A stretch of 64,000 nucleotides of DNA from Chitinophaga pinensis (GCA_945874665.1 CAMCHJ010000007.1:38550-102549), one strand, 5' to 3'; positions 1 through 9,188 are shown, counted from the stretch's first letter. A program made the numbers and translations. The notes: generated by a model not told the origin, from the sequence alone.

Positions 1-44
1 AAGGCGTTTCGGTCTCCTTGTAGTAGGTAATCAGTAGTTGAAAA

Positions 45-60
45 GCTGAGTGTTTTCAGC
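45..60 (-). terminator. weak hairpin after the RsmI-like gene
   Basis: Arms GCTGA and TCAGC enclose a 6-nt loop; read on the minus strand the stem is followed by TTTTC. It lies 17 nt past the stop of the minus-strand methyltransferase gene. The stem is only 5 bp, so this is a tentative terminator. Confidence 0.3.
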
Positions 61-76
61 CTGCTAAGCCAGTAAA

Positions 77-787
77 TTACCCTTCAGCATACAAAGCAAA
101 CACCACCGGTTTTTTGTGCAAATCGGGCAGGGCGCCCTGCCAGTCGGCAATGCGGCGGGTGCGAAGCATTTCGTTGGGACCCGTGAGCTCAGTGCCGATG
201 CAGAGTTTGGTGTTGGGATGGCAGCTTTGCACCAGTGTTTCGAGCATTTGGTTGTTGCGATAAGGCGCTTCAATAAACAGCTGGGTCATGTTGCGCTTGC
301 GACTTTCGGCCTCCAGCTCTAAAATAGCCTGCTTGCGCGCCGCCCTTTCCACCGGCAGATATCCCTGAAAACAAAACCGCTGTCCGTTAAATCCCGACCC
401 CATCAAGGTCAATAAAATACTTGAAGGCCCGGTAAGCGGCACCACCTGTATGCCTTGGCGATGGGCCTCGGCGACCACCAAAGCACCAGGGTCGGCAACA
501 GCTGGACAGCCTGCATCCGACAACAAGCCGATGTCGTGCCCCTGCAAAGCCGGAGCCAAAAAGCGCTTTGGACTCATTTCGCGGGTGTGCTCATTGAGCA
601 GCTGAAACTGCAGCGCATTGATGTCAATATCGCGGTTCAGCAGCTTCAAAAAACGGCGGCTCTCCTTCTCGCTTTCCACAATAAAATGCTGCAGACAGGT
701 TACCAAAGGGGTAATGGCCGCGGGAATGGTTTGGAGCGCGGTATCGGGCGCCAACAAAGAAGGAATGAGGTACAATTTGCCGTGCAT
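77..787 (-). CDS. SAM-dependent methyltransferase, RsmI-like (tetrapyrrole methylase fold)
   Basis: The 236-residue protein belongs to the tetrapyrrole (corrin/porphyrin) methylase family. The segment GLLSDAGCPAVADPGA and the following PLTGPSSI are the two loops that bind S-adenosylmethionine in RsmI, the enzyme that 2'-O-methylates C1402 of 16S rRNA. The protein is shorter than classic RsmI (about 280 residues) and belongs to the short branch common in Bacteroidota, so the exact substrate is inferred from the family and not proved. It stands alone, divergent from the glycosyltransferase gene. The ATG at 785-787 is preceded by a TATCTTCG box with only 4 nt between, which argues for a leaderless mRNA and for this start. 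Confidence 0.85.
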   Translation of the reverse strand: MHGKLYLIPSLLAPDTALQTIPAAITPLVTCLQHFIVESEKESRRFLKLLNRDIDINALQFQLLNEHTREMSPKRFLAPALQGHDIGLLSDAGCPAVADPGALVVAEAHRQGIQVVPLTGPSSILLTLMGSGFNGQRFCFQGYLPVERAARKQAILELEAESRKRNMTQLFIEAPYRNNQMLETLVQSCHPNTKLCIGTELTGPNEMLRTRRIADWQGALPDLHKKPVVFALYAEG

Positions 788-791
788 GGAA

Positions 792-799
792 CGAAGATA
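792..799 (-). promoter_or_regulatory. -7 box TATCTTCG, 4 nt before ATG
   Basis: Matches the Bacteroidota -7 consensus TAnnTTTG with one change (TTCG). It ends 4 nt before the start codon of the RsmI-like gene. No clear -33 TTG is visible. Confidence 0.5.
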
Positions 800-974
800 A
801 CAGTTCGGAAGTGCGCATTAAACCATTATCACCAAATCAAATGATACAGCACTCCGTCGTATCCACAAAACCCCAGCTTGCTAGGTGCAACAACTGCGTC
901 AAAAAGAGGGTGAAGTAAGACAAAATGAACCCGTGTTACAGAACCTCCAATGGACCAATTTCCATATTAATTCA

Positions 975-982
975 TAGATTTG
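975..982 (+). promoter_or_regulatory. -7 box TAGATTTG upstream of the glycosyltransferase
   Basis: Perfect match to TAnnTTTG, 80 nt before the glycosyltransferase ATG. A weaker alternative, TAACCTTG, lies at 1015-1022. Which one is used cannot be told from the sequence. Confidence 0.35.
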
Positions 983-1062
983 AGCTTTTAAACTCCCTGC
1001 GGCGCAAGCACTTTTAACCTTGCATATGCTCACTTTCACCCGTTTTATGCGCCACTTTTAAG

Positions 1063-2217
1063 ATGCTGCAGCTACACGCACTTTTATGGGTTGATCTGGT
1101 TACCAACGCCTATTGGGCCCTCGGCTTAGGGTATGTGGTCTTGTTTTTAGCTTTTGCTTATTTTTGGTTTGGGAAGAAGGAAGCTGTGGGAATGTTAGAA
1201 TCCCTACCGCAAGTGAGTTTGGTGATTGCCATTCGCAACGAGCAAACCAATTTAGCAGCACTTTTCGCCCATCTCCGCCAATTAAACTACCCAGCACTCG
1301 AAGTTTTATTGGTAGATGACCAATCGGAGGACGAAAGTTTAGCATTGATGCAGCAAGCGGCAATACAAGCGCAAGCTGTGGGCGGCCATTGGCGCGTACT
1401 GCAGTCGGTGGGCAGCGGCAAAAAAGCCGCCATCAGCACCGCGCTGGCGGTGGCCAAGGGCGAATTAATCGTGACAACAGATGCAGATTGCGGCTTTTCG
1501 CCCGAGTGGATTGACCTGCTGGTCGCACCCTTTTCGGATCAAAACATACAACTGGTTGCAGGGCCAGTGATGACCACTGCCCACCCCAATTACTTTTTTA
1601 GCGCTTTTCAGCAGGTTGAATGGACCAGCATTTTGTTGGTAACACGGCTGAGTTTTAGTACGGGCATTCCCTTTATGTGCAGTGCAGCCAATATGGCGTA
1701 CCGAAAATCGGCATTTGAGCAAGTAAATGGGTATGCTGGGAATGGTCAGTTTTTGTCGGGTGACGACGAGTTTTTGCTCAAAAAAATACTGCACACCTAT
1801 GGCAAAACGGCCGTCAAATACCTGCACCAACCTCAGCTGTTGGTTACTACGCAACCGCAAAGCAACTGGACCAGCTTTTTGGCACAGCGGGCGCGTTGGG
1901 CATCGAAGTGGCGTAGGCACGACCAGGGACATTTGATCATTGCCGCATTACCTGCACTTTTACTGCTGCTGTTTTTGGTAAGTCCATTTTTACTGTTACT
2001 CGGAAAGCCTGGCCTACAGGCATTTTTAGGCTTATGGACTTTAAAAATCAGTATCGAGTATTTGGTAGTTGCCAGTGTATTAAAGCGGTTTAACGTCCCG
2101 TTGAGCCTTTTGGCCATGGCCGCCACCAGTTGTTCACACCCTTTTTACGCCTTGGCCACTGCTTTAACCATGGGCAACAAAAATTGGAAATGGAAAGGCC
2201 GCAGTCAGTCGTCTTAG
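1063..2217 (+). CDS. membrane glycosyltransferase, family 2
   Basis: This 384-residue protein has one N-terminal membrane segment (about residues 15-37), a GT-A catalytic domain, and two or three C-terminal membrane segments (about 300-370). Family GT2 marks are clear: VSLVIAIRNE opens the nucleotide-sugar fold, VDDQSED and TTDADCG supply the acidic residues that hold metal and UDP-sugar, GDDEFLLKK carries the catalytic acid, and QRARW matches the QxxRW motif of processive enzymes. It probably transfers sugars at the inner face of the cytoplasmic membrane onto a lipid or polysaccharide. The acceptor is unknown and no polysaccharide cluster surrounds it. Close relatives are annotated as poly-beta-N-acetylglucosamine- or cellulose-synthase-like enzymes; I would not go that far. 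Confidence 0.85.
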   Translation: MLQLHALLWVDLVTNAYWALGLGYVVLFLAFAYFWFGKKEAVGMLESLPQVSLVIAIRNEQTNLAALFAHLRQLNYPALEVLLVDDQSEDESLALMQQAAIQAQAVGGHWRVLQSVGSGKKAAISTALAVAKGELIVTTDADCGFSPEWIDLLVAPFSDQNIQLVAGPVMTTAHPNYFFSAFQQVEWTSILLVTRLSFSTGIPFMCSAANMAYRKSAFEQVNGYAGNGQFLSGDDEFLLKKILHTYGKTAVKYLHQPQLLVTTQPQSNWTSFLAQRARWASKWRRHDQGHLIIAALPALLLLLFLVSPFLLLLGKPGLQAFLGLWTLKISIEYLVVASVLKRFNVPLSLLAMAATSCSHPFYALATALTMGNKNWKWKGRSQSS

Positions 2218-2313
2218 CACCAGCTTCCACCATTGGCAAAGCAAACGTCCAATTGCCTTTTTATGCGATAAGCTATCTAAAAACATCCCAACAACTGTTC
2301 ACCACACCAGCAT

Positions 2314-2336
2314 TACTTTAGAATGATTCTAAAGTA
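2314..2336. promoter_or_regulatory. perfect 23-bp palindrome, candidate Fur/PerR-family operator
   Basis: Two 11-bp arms (TACTTTAGAAT and its exact reverse complement) flank a single central G. The inner core TTAGAAT-G-ATTCTAA has the 7-1-7 layout of Fur-superfamily boxes and is close to the PerR consensus TTATAATnATTATAA. It lies 97 nt after the glycosyltransferase stop and 79 nt before the ATG of the Fe-S protein. A one-nt loop makes an RNA hairpin role unlikely. Binding by a Fur-type regulator is inference. Confidence 0.55.
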
Positions 2337-2415
2337 TAGAAATACGCAAAAACAGCAAGCGTTTTCTTGAAAAATACGGCCATCTACGCTTATTTTGGCA
2401 TTTAAAGCAAAAGGC

Positions 2416-3738
2416 ATGCTACAAAACATTGTATTCATCATATTACTCGCCTTGGGAGGCGGCATTTTTGCCCGCAAAGTGGGTAAAATCCGCAGGAATA
2501 TTTTCTTAGGCAGGCCCCTCGACCGCACCGATCGAAAGTCGGAGCGCTGGACTACCATGGCACGGGTAGCGATGGGCCAAAGCAAAATGGTTGCACGTCC
2601 TGTAGCCGGCTTCTTTCACATCCTCATTTACGTGGGTTTTGTGCTCATTAACTTGGAGGTGTTGGAGATTGTAATCGACGGCATTTTTGGCACGCACCGC
2701 GTTTTTCAGCCCCTCTTAGGTGATTTTTACAACGTAATCATTGGTTTTTTTGAGATTTTAGCCATCGGCGTAATTTTGGCCTGCGTGGTGTTCTTTTGGC
2801 GCCGCAACATCCAACCCGTGGCGCGTTTTACGAGTCTCGAAATGACCGGCTGGCCCCGCCTCGATGCCAACCTCATCCTCATCATTGAAGTGGTGCTCAT
2901 GAGCGCCCTGTTGCTCATGAATACCGCTGAAGCCAATATGGAAGGCAAAACCGGCTATGCCATCAGTAATTTACTCGCACCGATGCTGGCGGGCGTATCC
3001 GAAAATGGTTTGCACAGCATCGAACGCATCAGCTGGTGGGCGCACATCGTGGGCATCCTCGCCTTCCTCAATTACCTGCCTTATAGCAAGCATTTCCACA
3101 TCATTTTGGCTTTCCCGAATACGTGGTATGCGCAATTGGAGCCATCCGGACAAATGAACAACATGGAAAGTGTGCAAAAGGAAGTGGCGATGATGCTCGA
3201 CCCGAACGCCAATCCATATGCCGCCCCGGCCGAAGGTGCCGAAGCCCCTGGTCGTTTTGGCGCCAAAGATGTGATGGACCTTCCTTGGAAGAGCCTGCTC
3301 GATGCCTACAGCTGCACCGAATGCGGCCGTTGCACGAGTGTTTGTCCGGCCAACACCACCGGCAAGCTCCTCTCCCCGCGTAAAATAATGATGGACACCC
3401 GCGACCGACTCGAAATTGTGGGCGCCAACATCGATAAAAATGGCTCGTTTGTAGATGACGGTAAATCGCTGCTCGGCGACCACATCAAGGCCGAAGAAAT
3501 ACAGGCTTGCAACACTTGCAATGCTTGTGTAGAGGCTTGTCCAGTACTCATCAATCCCGTAAGCATCATCACCGAGTTACGCCGCTACCAAGCCATGGAA
3601 GCCTCGCAGGTGCCGTCTGAATGGGGTTTGATGTTCAACAACATCGAAAACAACGGTGCCCCTTGGCAGTTCCCGGCGGCCGACCGCATGGGCTGGGCCG
3701 ATAACCTTGAAGTGAAAACTAAAAACGCAGAAGCATGA
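2416..3738 (+). CDS. membrane-anchored 4Fe-4S protein, HdrE/HdrD-like N-terminal half
   Basis: The frame is open from a TTG at 2395, but I choose the ATG at 2416 (440 residues), because the earlier TTG overlaps a plausible promoter (TATTTTG at 2391-2397). The N-terminal half has about six membrane segments like the cytochrome-b-type gamma subunits. Two 4Fe-4S motifs follow, CTECGRCTSVCPAN (about residues 300-313) and CNTCNACVEACPV (about 365-377). Together with the next gene, which it overlaps by 4 nt, it forms a split heterodisulfide-reductase-like or GlpC-like module: membrane heme/quinone part and ferredoxin part here, cysteine-rich part next door. The likely role is electron transfer between the quinone pool and an unknown cytoplasmic partner. 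The pair is conserved in Bacteroidota, but its substrate is not established. Confidence 0.8.
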   Translation: MLQNIVFIILLALGGGIFARKVGKIRRNIFLGRPLDRTDRKSERWTTMARVAMGQSKMVARPVAGFFHILIYVGFVLINLEVLEIVIDGIFGTHRVFQPLLGDFYNVIIGFFEILAIGVILACVVFFWRRNIQPVARFTSLEMTGWPRLDANLILIIEVVLMSALLLMNTAEANMEGKTGYAISNLLAPMLAGVSENGLHSIERISWWAHIVGILAFLNYLPYSKHFHIILAFPNTWYAQLEPSGQMNNMESVQKEVAMMLDPNANPYAAPAEGAEAPGRFGAKDVMDLPWKSLLDAYSCTECGRCTSVCPANTTGKLLSPRKIMMDTRDRLEIVGANIDKNGSFVDDGKSLLGDHIKAEEIQACNTCNACVEACPVLINPVSIITELRRYQAMEASQVPSEWGLMFNNIENNGAPWQFPAADRMGWADNLEVKTKNAEA

Positions 3739-4538
3739 GCGCCATTACGCTGAAAATTGATACCATGGCCGAGCTGGCCGCCAAAGGCGAAGCGCCCGAA
3801 ATATTGTTTTGGGTAGGTTGCGCCGGTAGTTTCGACGACCGCGCCCGCAAAATCACCCGGGCGGTGGCTGCCATTTTGCACGAAGTAGGCATGAAATTCG
3901 CCGTGCTGGGCACCGAAGAAAGCTGCACCGGCGACCCTGCCAAGCGCGCTGGTAACGAGTTTTTGTTCCAGATGCAGGCCGCTCAAAACATCCAAGTAAT
4001 GAATATGTACGAGGTGAAGAAAATTGTGACGGCTTGTCCCCACTGCTTCAACACCCTCAAAAACGAATACCCCGAGCTCGGCGGCAATTACGAGGTGCTG
4101 CACCACGCCACCCTGCTGCAGCAGCTCATTAACGAGGGTCGATTGAAGGTAAAAGATGGCGGTGCCTTCAAAGGCAAACGCATCACCTTCCACGATTCGT
4201 GTTATTTAGGTCGCGCCAACGGCATTTACGAAGCACCGCGGCAAGTGCTCGAGGCATTGGATGCCGATTTGGTGGAGATGAAGCGGAGCAAGGCCAAAGG
4301 ACTGTGTTGCGGGGCTGGCGGCGCACAAATGTTCAAAGAAGCCGAAAAAGGCAACAAAGAAGTGAACATCGAACGCATCGAGGACGCCCTCGAAACCCAA
4401 CCCGATGTGGTGGCCGCAGCTTGTCCTTTTTGCATGACCATGCTCACCGATGGCGTGAAGAACAAAGAAAAAGAAAGCAGCATCAAAGTTTACGACATCG
4501 CTGAACTCATTGCCGGTGCCAATGGTTTAATCAATTAA
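3735..4538 (+). CDS. Fe-S oxidoreductase with two cysteine-rich CCG domains
   Basis: The 267-residue soluble protein carries two CCG (cysteine-rich) domains as in HdrB/HdrD, GlpC and LutA. The first is seen in VGCAGSFDDR, GTEESCTGDPAKR and TACPHCFN; the second in HDSCYLGRANGIYEAPR, KGLCCGAGGAQMF and ACPFCMTML. Such domains bind a noncubane or 4Fe-4S cluster and act at the substrate end of the complex. The ATG overlaps the stop of the membrane Fe-S gene (ATGA), so the two are translationally coupled and very probably form one complex. LutAB (lactate oxidation) is a poorer match because LutB lacks the large membrane domain of the upstream partner. Confidence 0.85.
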   Translation: MSAITLKIDTMAELAAKGEAPEILFWVGCAGSFDDRARKITRAVAAILHEVGMKFAVLGTEESCTGDPAKRAGNEFLFQMQAAQNIQVMNMYEVKKIVTACPHCFNTLKNEYPELGGNYEVLHHATLLQQLINEGRLKVKDGGAFKGKRITFHDSCYLGRANGIYEAPRQVLEALDADLVEMKRSKAKGLCCGAGGAQMFKEAEKGNKEVNIERIEDALETQPDVVAAACPFCMTMLTDGVKNKEKESSIKVYDIAELIAGANGLIN

Positions 4539-4555
4539 GCAATTCCCAAAAAAGC

Positions 4556-5053
4556 ATGTACGCAGCCTTCGAAGCCCTTTCGCCCGCCTCAAAAATCTGG
4601 ATTTACCAAAGCAATCGCCCCTTTCAAGCTGGCGAAATTAACAGTCTGCACGCCGCCCTCCGCACTTTTGTAGAAAGCTGGACCGCCCACAACAAGGAGC
4701 TCCAAGGCAGTTACCTCATCCTGCGCAACCAGTTTATTGTGCTGGCGGTGGACGAGACCAATATGCCGGCTTCGGGCTGCAGCATCGACAAATCGGTGCA
4801 TTTTATGCAGATTATTGAGAGTGAATTGGGCGTAACGCTGTTCGATCGTATGTTGTTGGCCTTTGAAGAAAAGGGGGAGCTCATCACCCTGCACCGCAAC
4901 GAATTCGAAAAAGCCGTACAAAGCGGCCGCATTACCGCCAATACCGTTGTGGTAAACAACATGGTGTTTACCAAAGACGCCCTCGAAACCAAGTGGTTGC
5001 TGCCTTTCGCTGATAGCTGGCATGCGCAAATGTTTCAGCTGGCCACAGCTTAG
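4556..5053 (+). CDS. conserved Bacteroidota protein of unknown function (often mislabelled ABC transporter ATPase)
   Basis: The 165-residue protein starts 17 nt after the CCG-domain gene and is probably in its operon. I recognise the family by its opening (ALSPASKIWIYQSNRPF) and the central ASGCSIDKSVHF; relatives are commonly named ABC transporter ATPase in databases. The sequence has no Walker A, Walker B or ABC signature, no signal peptide and no membrane segment, so that name is not supported. The steady company of the Fe-S pair suggests a role linked to that redox module, but nothing in the sequence reveals a mechanism. Confidence 0.75.
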   Translation: MYAAFEALSPASKIWIYQSNRPFQAGEINSLHAALRTFVESWTAHNKELQGSYLILRNQFIVLAVDETNMPASGCSIDKSVHFMQIIESELGVTLFDRMLLAFEEKGELITLHRNEFEKAVQSGRITANTVVVNNMVFTKDALETKWLLPFADSWHAQMFQLATA

Positions 5054-5664
5054 TCGGCCGCACCCCCAGACAGCACCAGCTCCATCAAGCGTTCGAAGCT
5101 TTGGGCAGGCGTGTATTGATGGTCCTGGTACACATTACACTGCAATTTTAAGTATTTCAGCTGTCCATCGCGCCGCAGCGTTTCGAGCAGCACATTGCCA
5201 AAGCGCTGGTTGATGAGGCCGCTGGCCAGCTCCTCGGCGCGTAGTTTGGGCTTGAGGTAGCGCTTTTGCAGCTCTTGCCAAGACTCGCCCACCGGCCATA
5301 TTTTACGCTCGTTTTGCTGCTCCACATAGCCCTGTTCGGTAACCAAGCGCGCCAGTCGGTCGAGCATAAAATCGTAATGCTTCTCCGGCACCCCAGCCTC
5401 AGCATACCACATAAAGCCTGCGGCATGCTCGCCATTGAGCACCACAAATTTGGCTACGCTACCGGGCTGCAAACTGGCCCGCTGGTAGTTCTGCCGCAGC
5501 AGTTCTAGGTGGGTAGACTCTTGGTGCTGCACATACAGTTGCAACTCCTGCTCAAAGCGGTTCGAACGCACCAACGGCTCGTGTACGAGCTGCTGGGCGG
5601 CAACAGTGTTGGCCTTACCACCGAGCAATTGTTGTAGTTGATCAAACCAGGTAGACTTCGACAT
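5050..5664 (-). CDS. hypothetical cytoplasmic protein
   Basis: I do not recognise this 204-residue protein. It has no signal peptide or membrane segment, is rich in Gln, Leu and Arg, and is probably mostly helical. Codon use matches its neighbours and the opposite frames give nothing better, so it looks like a real gene. Its TAA stop overlaps the TAG stop of the convergent upstream gene within the 4-nt string TTAG, so the two genes end on each other with no room for a separate terminator. No -7 box of the TAnnTTTG type is evident just before the ATG. Confidence 0.6.
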   Translation of the reverse strand: MSKSTWFDQLQQLLGGKANTVAAQQLVHEPLVRSNRFEQELQLYVQHQESTHLELLRQNYQRASLQPGSVAKFVVLNGEHAAGFMWYAEAGVPEKHYDFMLDRLARLVTEQGYVEQQNERKIWPVGESWQELQKRYLKPKLRAEELASGLINQRFGNVLLETLRRDGQLKYLKLQCNVYQDHQYTPAQSFERLMELVLSGGAAD

Positions 5665-5786
5665 GGTGTTTTTGTAATAACCTCAAGGAAGGGGTAAAGT
5701 TCGAGAAATAAGCAGAGAAAGTGGCTGAAGCGCGTGCCGATATTCCTGAAGCAGCAATGACAAGCTACTTCAGTAACGCAAAAACA

Positions 5787-6959
5787 CTACTCTTCTAGTC
5801 CCTCTTCTTCCGGTCCCCCGCCATACAAAATACTTAAGATAGCCGCCTTATCAACATTACCCCCACTGGTTTTGTTGCTGAGGGCAATGATGCAGGTTTC
5901 ATCCTCCGGCATGTGCACCAACAAGGTCTTAAAACCACGCCACCAGCCGCCATGAAACCGTACTTCGTAGCCATGCAGGGTGGTGTACATGCGCCAGCCA
6001 TAGCCGTAGCTAGCCAAGTGGCGGTTGCGGGGATTGTGCGGCTGCAAGGCTAAGGCCATGCTGCTGGCGCTGATGAGCTTGTTGCGGAAAAGGGCCTGCT
6101 CCCAAGCGTATAAATCGCGCAGCGAGGCATATATGCCTTTGTCGCCGACCACGCCATTGAGGAAATACTGCGTTGTAACAGGCCGAAAGAACCCCGTATG
6201 ACCGCTCAGCGCGGCTTTAGGCAGACTCCTTTTAGGGTTGATGACAAAAGCCGTGTGCATGCCCGCCGGCTCAAACAGATATTTTCGGGCGTAATCGCGG
6301 AAACGCATGCCACTCACTTCTTCTACAATGGCGGCGAGCAAAGCATAACCGGTATTGCTGTATTCGTAGCGACGGTCGGGCGCGTGCCAACGTTGTTGTG
6401 GATGCTCGCTCAGTAGCTGCACGAGCTTATGGTTGTCGAGGTACTCCCTTTGGTCGGGCCAAAGGCGTTCGGCATCGTACATATAATTGCTCAGGCCACC
6501 GCGGTGCGCCAAAAGCATGTGTACCGTTATGCCAGGGTGCGGAAAGTCGGGGAAAAAGCGCTGAATGCTGTCGCTAAGCGAGAGTTTACCCGCCTCCATG
6601 AGCTGCAAAATAGCCACGGCGGTGAATTGTTTTGAGACAGAGGCGAGCTCAAAGAGGGCATCGGTTTGCAGACTGTCGCCTCGCTTGCCCGAAGCCATAC
6701 CCACGGCGCCTTCGTAGATGATTTGACCGCGATGGGCCACCAACAATACCCCATTAAATCCGCGTGGCTTAAAGCGGTGCAGCACCAAGCTGTCGATGCT
6801 GGCCGCCTTGCGCGCAATGTCGGCAGGGTCGTTGATGAATACTGGTCCCGGTGGCGACTCACGATAAGCATCCTCGCCCTGTTCACTGCAGGTAATCAGC
6901 AGCGGAAGGGTAAGGAGCGTAATCCAAAAGAATTTAGGAAGCCGTAAAGGCCCCGGCAT
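5787..6959 (-). CDS. serine hydrolase of the beta-lactamase class C / penicillin-binding-protein-like family, lipoprotein
   Basis: The 390-residue protein begins with a lipoprotein signal (PLLITCSEQ; the Cys is near residue 24), so it should be anchored in an envelope membrane. The beta-lactamase domain (about 50-375) shows the nucleophile motif SVSKQF (SxxK), the YSNTGYALL segment that supplies the YxN motif, and a late HGGWWRGFKT in the place of the KTG/HxG box. Such proteins are mostly esterases or D-Ala-D-Ala peptidases, and antibiotic resistance should not be assumed. The ATG overlaps the stop of purL (TAATG), so it is cotranscribed with a purine gene, an odd pairing. Confidence 0.85.
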   Translation of the reverse strand: MPGPLRLPKFFWITLLTLPLLITCSEQGEDAYRESPPGPVFINDPADIARKAASIDSLVLHRFKPRGFNGVLLVAHRGQIIYEGAVGMASGKRGDSLQTDALFELASVSKQFTAVAILQLMEAGKLSLSDSIQRFFPDFPHPGITVHMLLAHRGGLSNYMYDAERLWPDQREYLDNHKLVQLLSEHPQQRWHAPDRRYEYSNTGYALLAAIVEEVSGMRFRDYARKYLFEPAGMHTAFVINPKRSLPKAALSGHTGFFRPVTTQYFLNGVVGDKGIYASLRDLYAWEQALFRNKLISASSMALALQPHNPRNRHLASYGYGWRMYTTLHGYEVRFHGGWWRGFKTLLVHMPEDETCIIALSNKTSGGNVDKAAILSILYGGGPEEEGLEE

Positions 6960-9178
6960 TACGCCTCCATGATTTTGCCCAAGGCCTCGTCGTACAACTG
7001 ACCAAAGGCCTCGATGCTTGGATAATCGGCACCGTTGATGTGCACAGTCCCGTCGGTGACTTCTCCCAAAAAGCTAAAAGGAATTCCAGCGGCTTTAAGC
7101 AACTTCTCGAGCACAGGTTGCTCGTGTGGATCGATGCTGATGACCGCGCGGCTCTGACTTTCGCCAAACAAAAAGGCGTCGGTGCGCAAGGAAGCATCGG
7201 TTTGGATACTGAAGCCAAGTTTGTTGTAAAAACCACTCTCGATGAGGTTGATGAACAGTCCGCCATCGGCAATATCGTGCATACTTTCAGCCAAGTTGTT
7301 GGCGCGAATTTGGTGGAGCACTTGGTGGAGCTTTACTTCAGCCTCGATTTCAAAATGGGGACAACTACTGTGCTTGATGCCGTGGTAGCTGTAAATATAT
7401 TGCGAACTGCCGAGGTCATTGTTCATCTCGCCCAATACATAAATCAAATCGCCCGGGCGCTTGAAATAGAGGGTTTGATGTTGGTTTTTATTGTCGAGGA
7501 TGCCTACCATGCCAATTACGGGCGATGGATAAACTGGACCTTCGTAGCTCGACTGGTTGTAAAAGCTCACGTTTCCGCCGGTTACAGGGGTACCGAGCGC
7601 CAAACACGCTTCGCTCATGCCTTTGATGGCCCCTACAAACTGCCAGTACACCTCAGGATTGTAAGGATTACCGAAATTCAAGCAGTTGGTTACCGCTACG
7701 GCTTCTCCACCCGAACAAACAATGTTTCGTGCCGCTTCGGCCACTGCAATGGCGGTGCCTTTGTGCGGATCGGCGTAAATGTAGCGGGAGTTGCAGTCAA
7801 CCGACATGGCCAACGCCTTATCGGTGCCGCGCACTTCCACCACCGACGCATCCGATGGCTGGTTGGTGGTCATGTTGATGGTACCCACCATGCTGTCGTA
7901 TTGCTGATACACCCATTTCTTCGAACAAAGATTGGGGTGCGTGGCCAAATGCTTCATCACAGGCAACAAATCGGCTGGTTCAGGTACTGCGGCATTGTTG
8001 TATTTGGCAATTTCTTGTAGATAAGCAGGCTCGCGGTATTCGCGGTGGTAAACGGGTGCACCGCCACCTAGCACCAAACTTTCGGCAGGCAAATCGGCCA
8101 CCAGCTCGTTATGCATGTAAAAATGCAAACGCTCGCCGGCTGTTACCTCGCCAATTTGCTCGCAGTTGATGTCCCATTTGTCGAAAACCGCCAACAACTT
8201 GTCCTCCTGGCCTTTTTTACAAACGATGAGCATGCGCTCTTGCGATTCTGACAATAAAATCTCCCATGGCTTCATGTTCGGCTGACGCGTTGGTACCTTG
8301 TCGAGCCAAATCACCATGCCATGCTCGCCTTTGGCCGACATTTCGGAGCTCGAGCAGATAATACCCGCAGCGCCCATGTCTTGCATGCCTATGATGGCAC
8401 CCGTATCAATGGCCTCTAAAGTCGCTTCTAGCAGCAATTTCTCCTGGAAGGGGTCGCCCACCTGCACCGATGGCAGGTCGTCGGCCGAATCTTCCGTAAT
8501 GTCTTTCGAAGCAAAAGCTGCCCCGTGGATGCCATCCTTGCCTGTATGCGAGCCCACGATAAACACCGGATTACCCACCCCGTAAGAGATGGCAGAAACC
8601 GTTTTACCTTTTTCAACGATACCTACCGACATGGCATTCACAAGCGGATTAACCGTAAAGCAGTCATCAAAATATACTTCGCCACCAACGGTAGGTACGC
8701 CAAATGCATTGCCGTAGTCGCCAATGCCCTTCACCACCCCGCGGATGATCCACTTGGTGCGTTCTTGCTGCAGGTTGCCGAAGCGCAGACTGTTTAGTTG
8801 CGCAATGGGGCGTGCGCCCATGGTAAATATGTCGCGGTTGATGCCACCCACTCCCGTTGCCGCACCTTGATAAGGCTCAATGGCCGAAGGGTGGTTGTGT
8901 GATTCGATTTTGAATGCGCAGCCGAGGCCATCGCCGATGTCGACTAAACCCGCATTTTCTTCGCCCGCCTTGGCCAACATGCGCTCGCCTTCTTTGGGTA
9001 AGGTTTTGAGCCAAACAATGGAGTTTTTATAGGAGCAGTGCTCGCTCCACATCACCGAATACACACTGAGTTCGTTAAAATTGGGCACGCGACCCAATAT
9101 TTCACAGATTTTGTCGAATTCCTCTGGCAACAAGCCGAGTTCTTTGGCAGTTTCTACAGTAGTCAATTTATCTTCCAC
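6959..9178 (-). CDS. purL: phosphoribosylformylglycinamidine synthase, PurL subunit
   Basis: PurL carries out the fourth step of purine synthesis, the ATP-dependent conversion of FGAR to FGAM, with ammonia passed on by PurQ with help of PurS. At 739 residues it is the small, multi-subunit form and not the long single-chain form. The ATP-binding stretch [21 protein letters not shown] near residue 90 is split here by key residues H-N-H-P and G-A-A-T-G. Two AIRS-like halves follow, the second with [18 protein letters not shown]. The start is GTG at 9176-9178; no ATG lies close upstream. It follows the PepSY-like gene by 10 nt and overlaps the serine hydrolase gene by 1 nt. No purQ or purS gene is in the window. 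Confidence 0.95.
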   Translation of the reverse strand: MEDKLTTVETAKELGLLPEEFDKICEILGRVPNFNELSVYSVMWSEHCSYKNSIVWLKTLPKEGERMLAKAGEENAGLVDIGDGLGCAFKIESHNHPSAIEPYQGAATGVGGINRDIFTMGARPIAQLNSLRFGNLQQERTKWIIRGVVKGIGDYGNAFGVPTVGGEVYFDDCFTVNPLVNAMSVGIVEKGKTVSAISYGVGNPVFIVGSHTGKDGIHGAAFASKDITEDSADDLPSVQVGDPFQEKLLLEATLEAIDTGAIIGMQDMGAAGIICSSSEMSAKGEHGMVIWLDKVPTRQPNMKPWEILLSESQERMLIVCKKGQEDKLLAVFDKWDINCEQIGEVTAGERLHFYMHNELVADLPAESLVLGGGAPVYHREYREPAYLQEIAKYNNAAVPEPADLLPVMKHLATHPNLCSKKWVYQQYDSMVGTINMTTNQPSDASVVEVRGTDKALAMSVDCNSRYIYADPHKGTAIAVAEAARNIVCSGGEAVAVTNCLNFGNPYNPEVYWQFVGAIKGMSEACLALGTPVTGGNVSFYNQSSYEGPVYPSPVIGMVGILDNKNQHQTLYFKRPGDLIYVLGEMNNDLGSSQYIYSYHGIKHSSCPHFEIEAEVKLHQVLHQIRANNLAESMHDIADGGLFINLIESGFYNKLGFSIQTDASLRTDAFLFGESQSRAVISIDPHEQPVLEKLLKAAGIPFSFLGEVTDGTVHINGADYPSIEAFGQLYDEALGKIMEA

Positions 9179-9188
9179 GGAGAGCTAT

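Noticed and set aside
2416-4538. Fe-S pair as LutAB lactate-utilisation genes
   Set aside because: LutB has no multi-helix membrane domain, LutC is absent, and the layout fits HdrD/E-like proteins better.
5787-6959. Beta-lactamase resistance gene
   Set aside because: The family is mostly esterases and peptidases, the KTG box is not classical, and the context is a purine operon.
7040-8020. 326-codon antisense frame in purL
   Set aside because: The sense strand is an unmistakable PurL; the antisense protein has no known features and starts in the middle of the gene.
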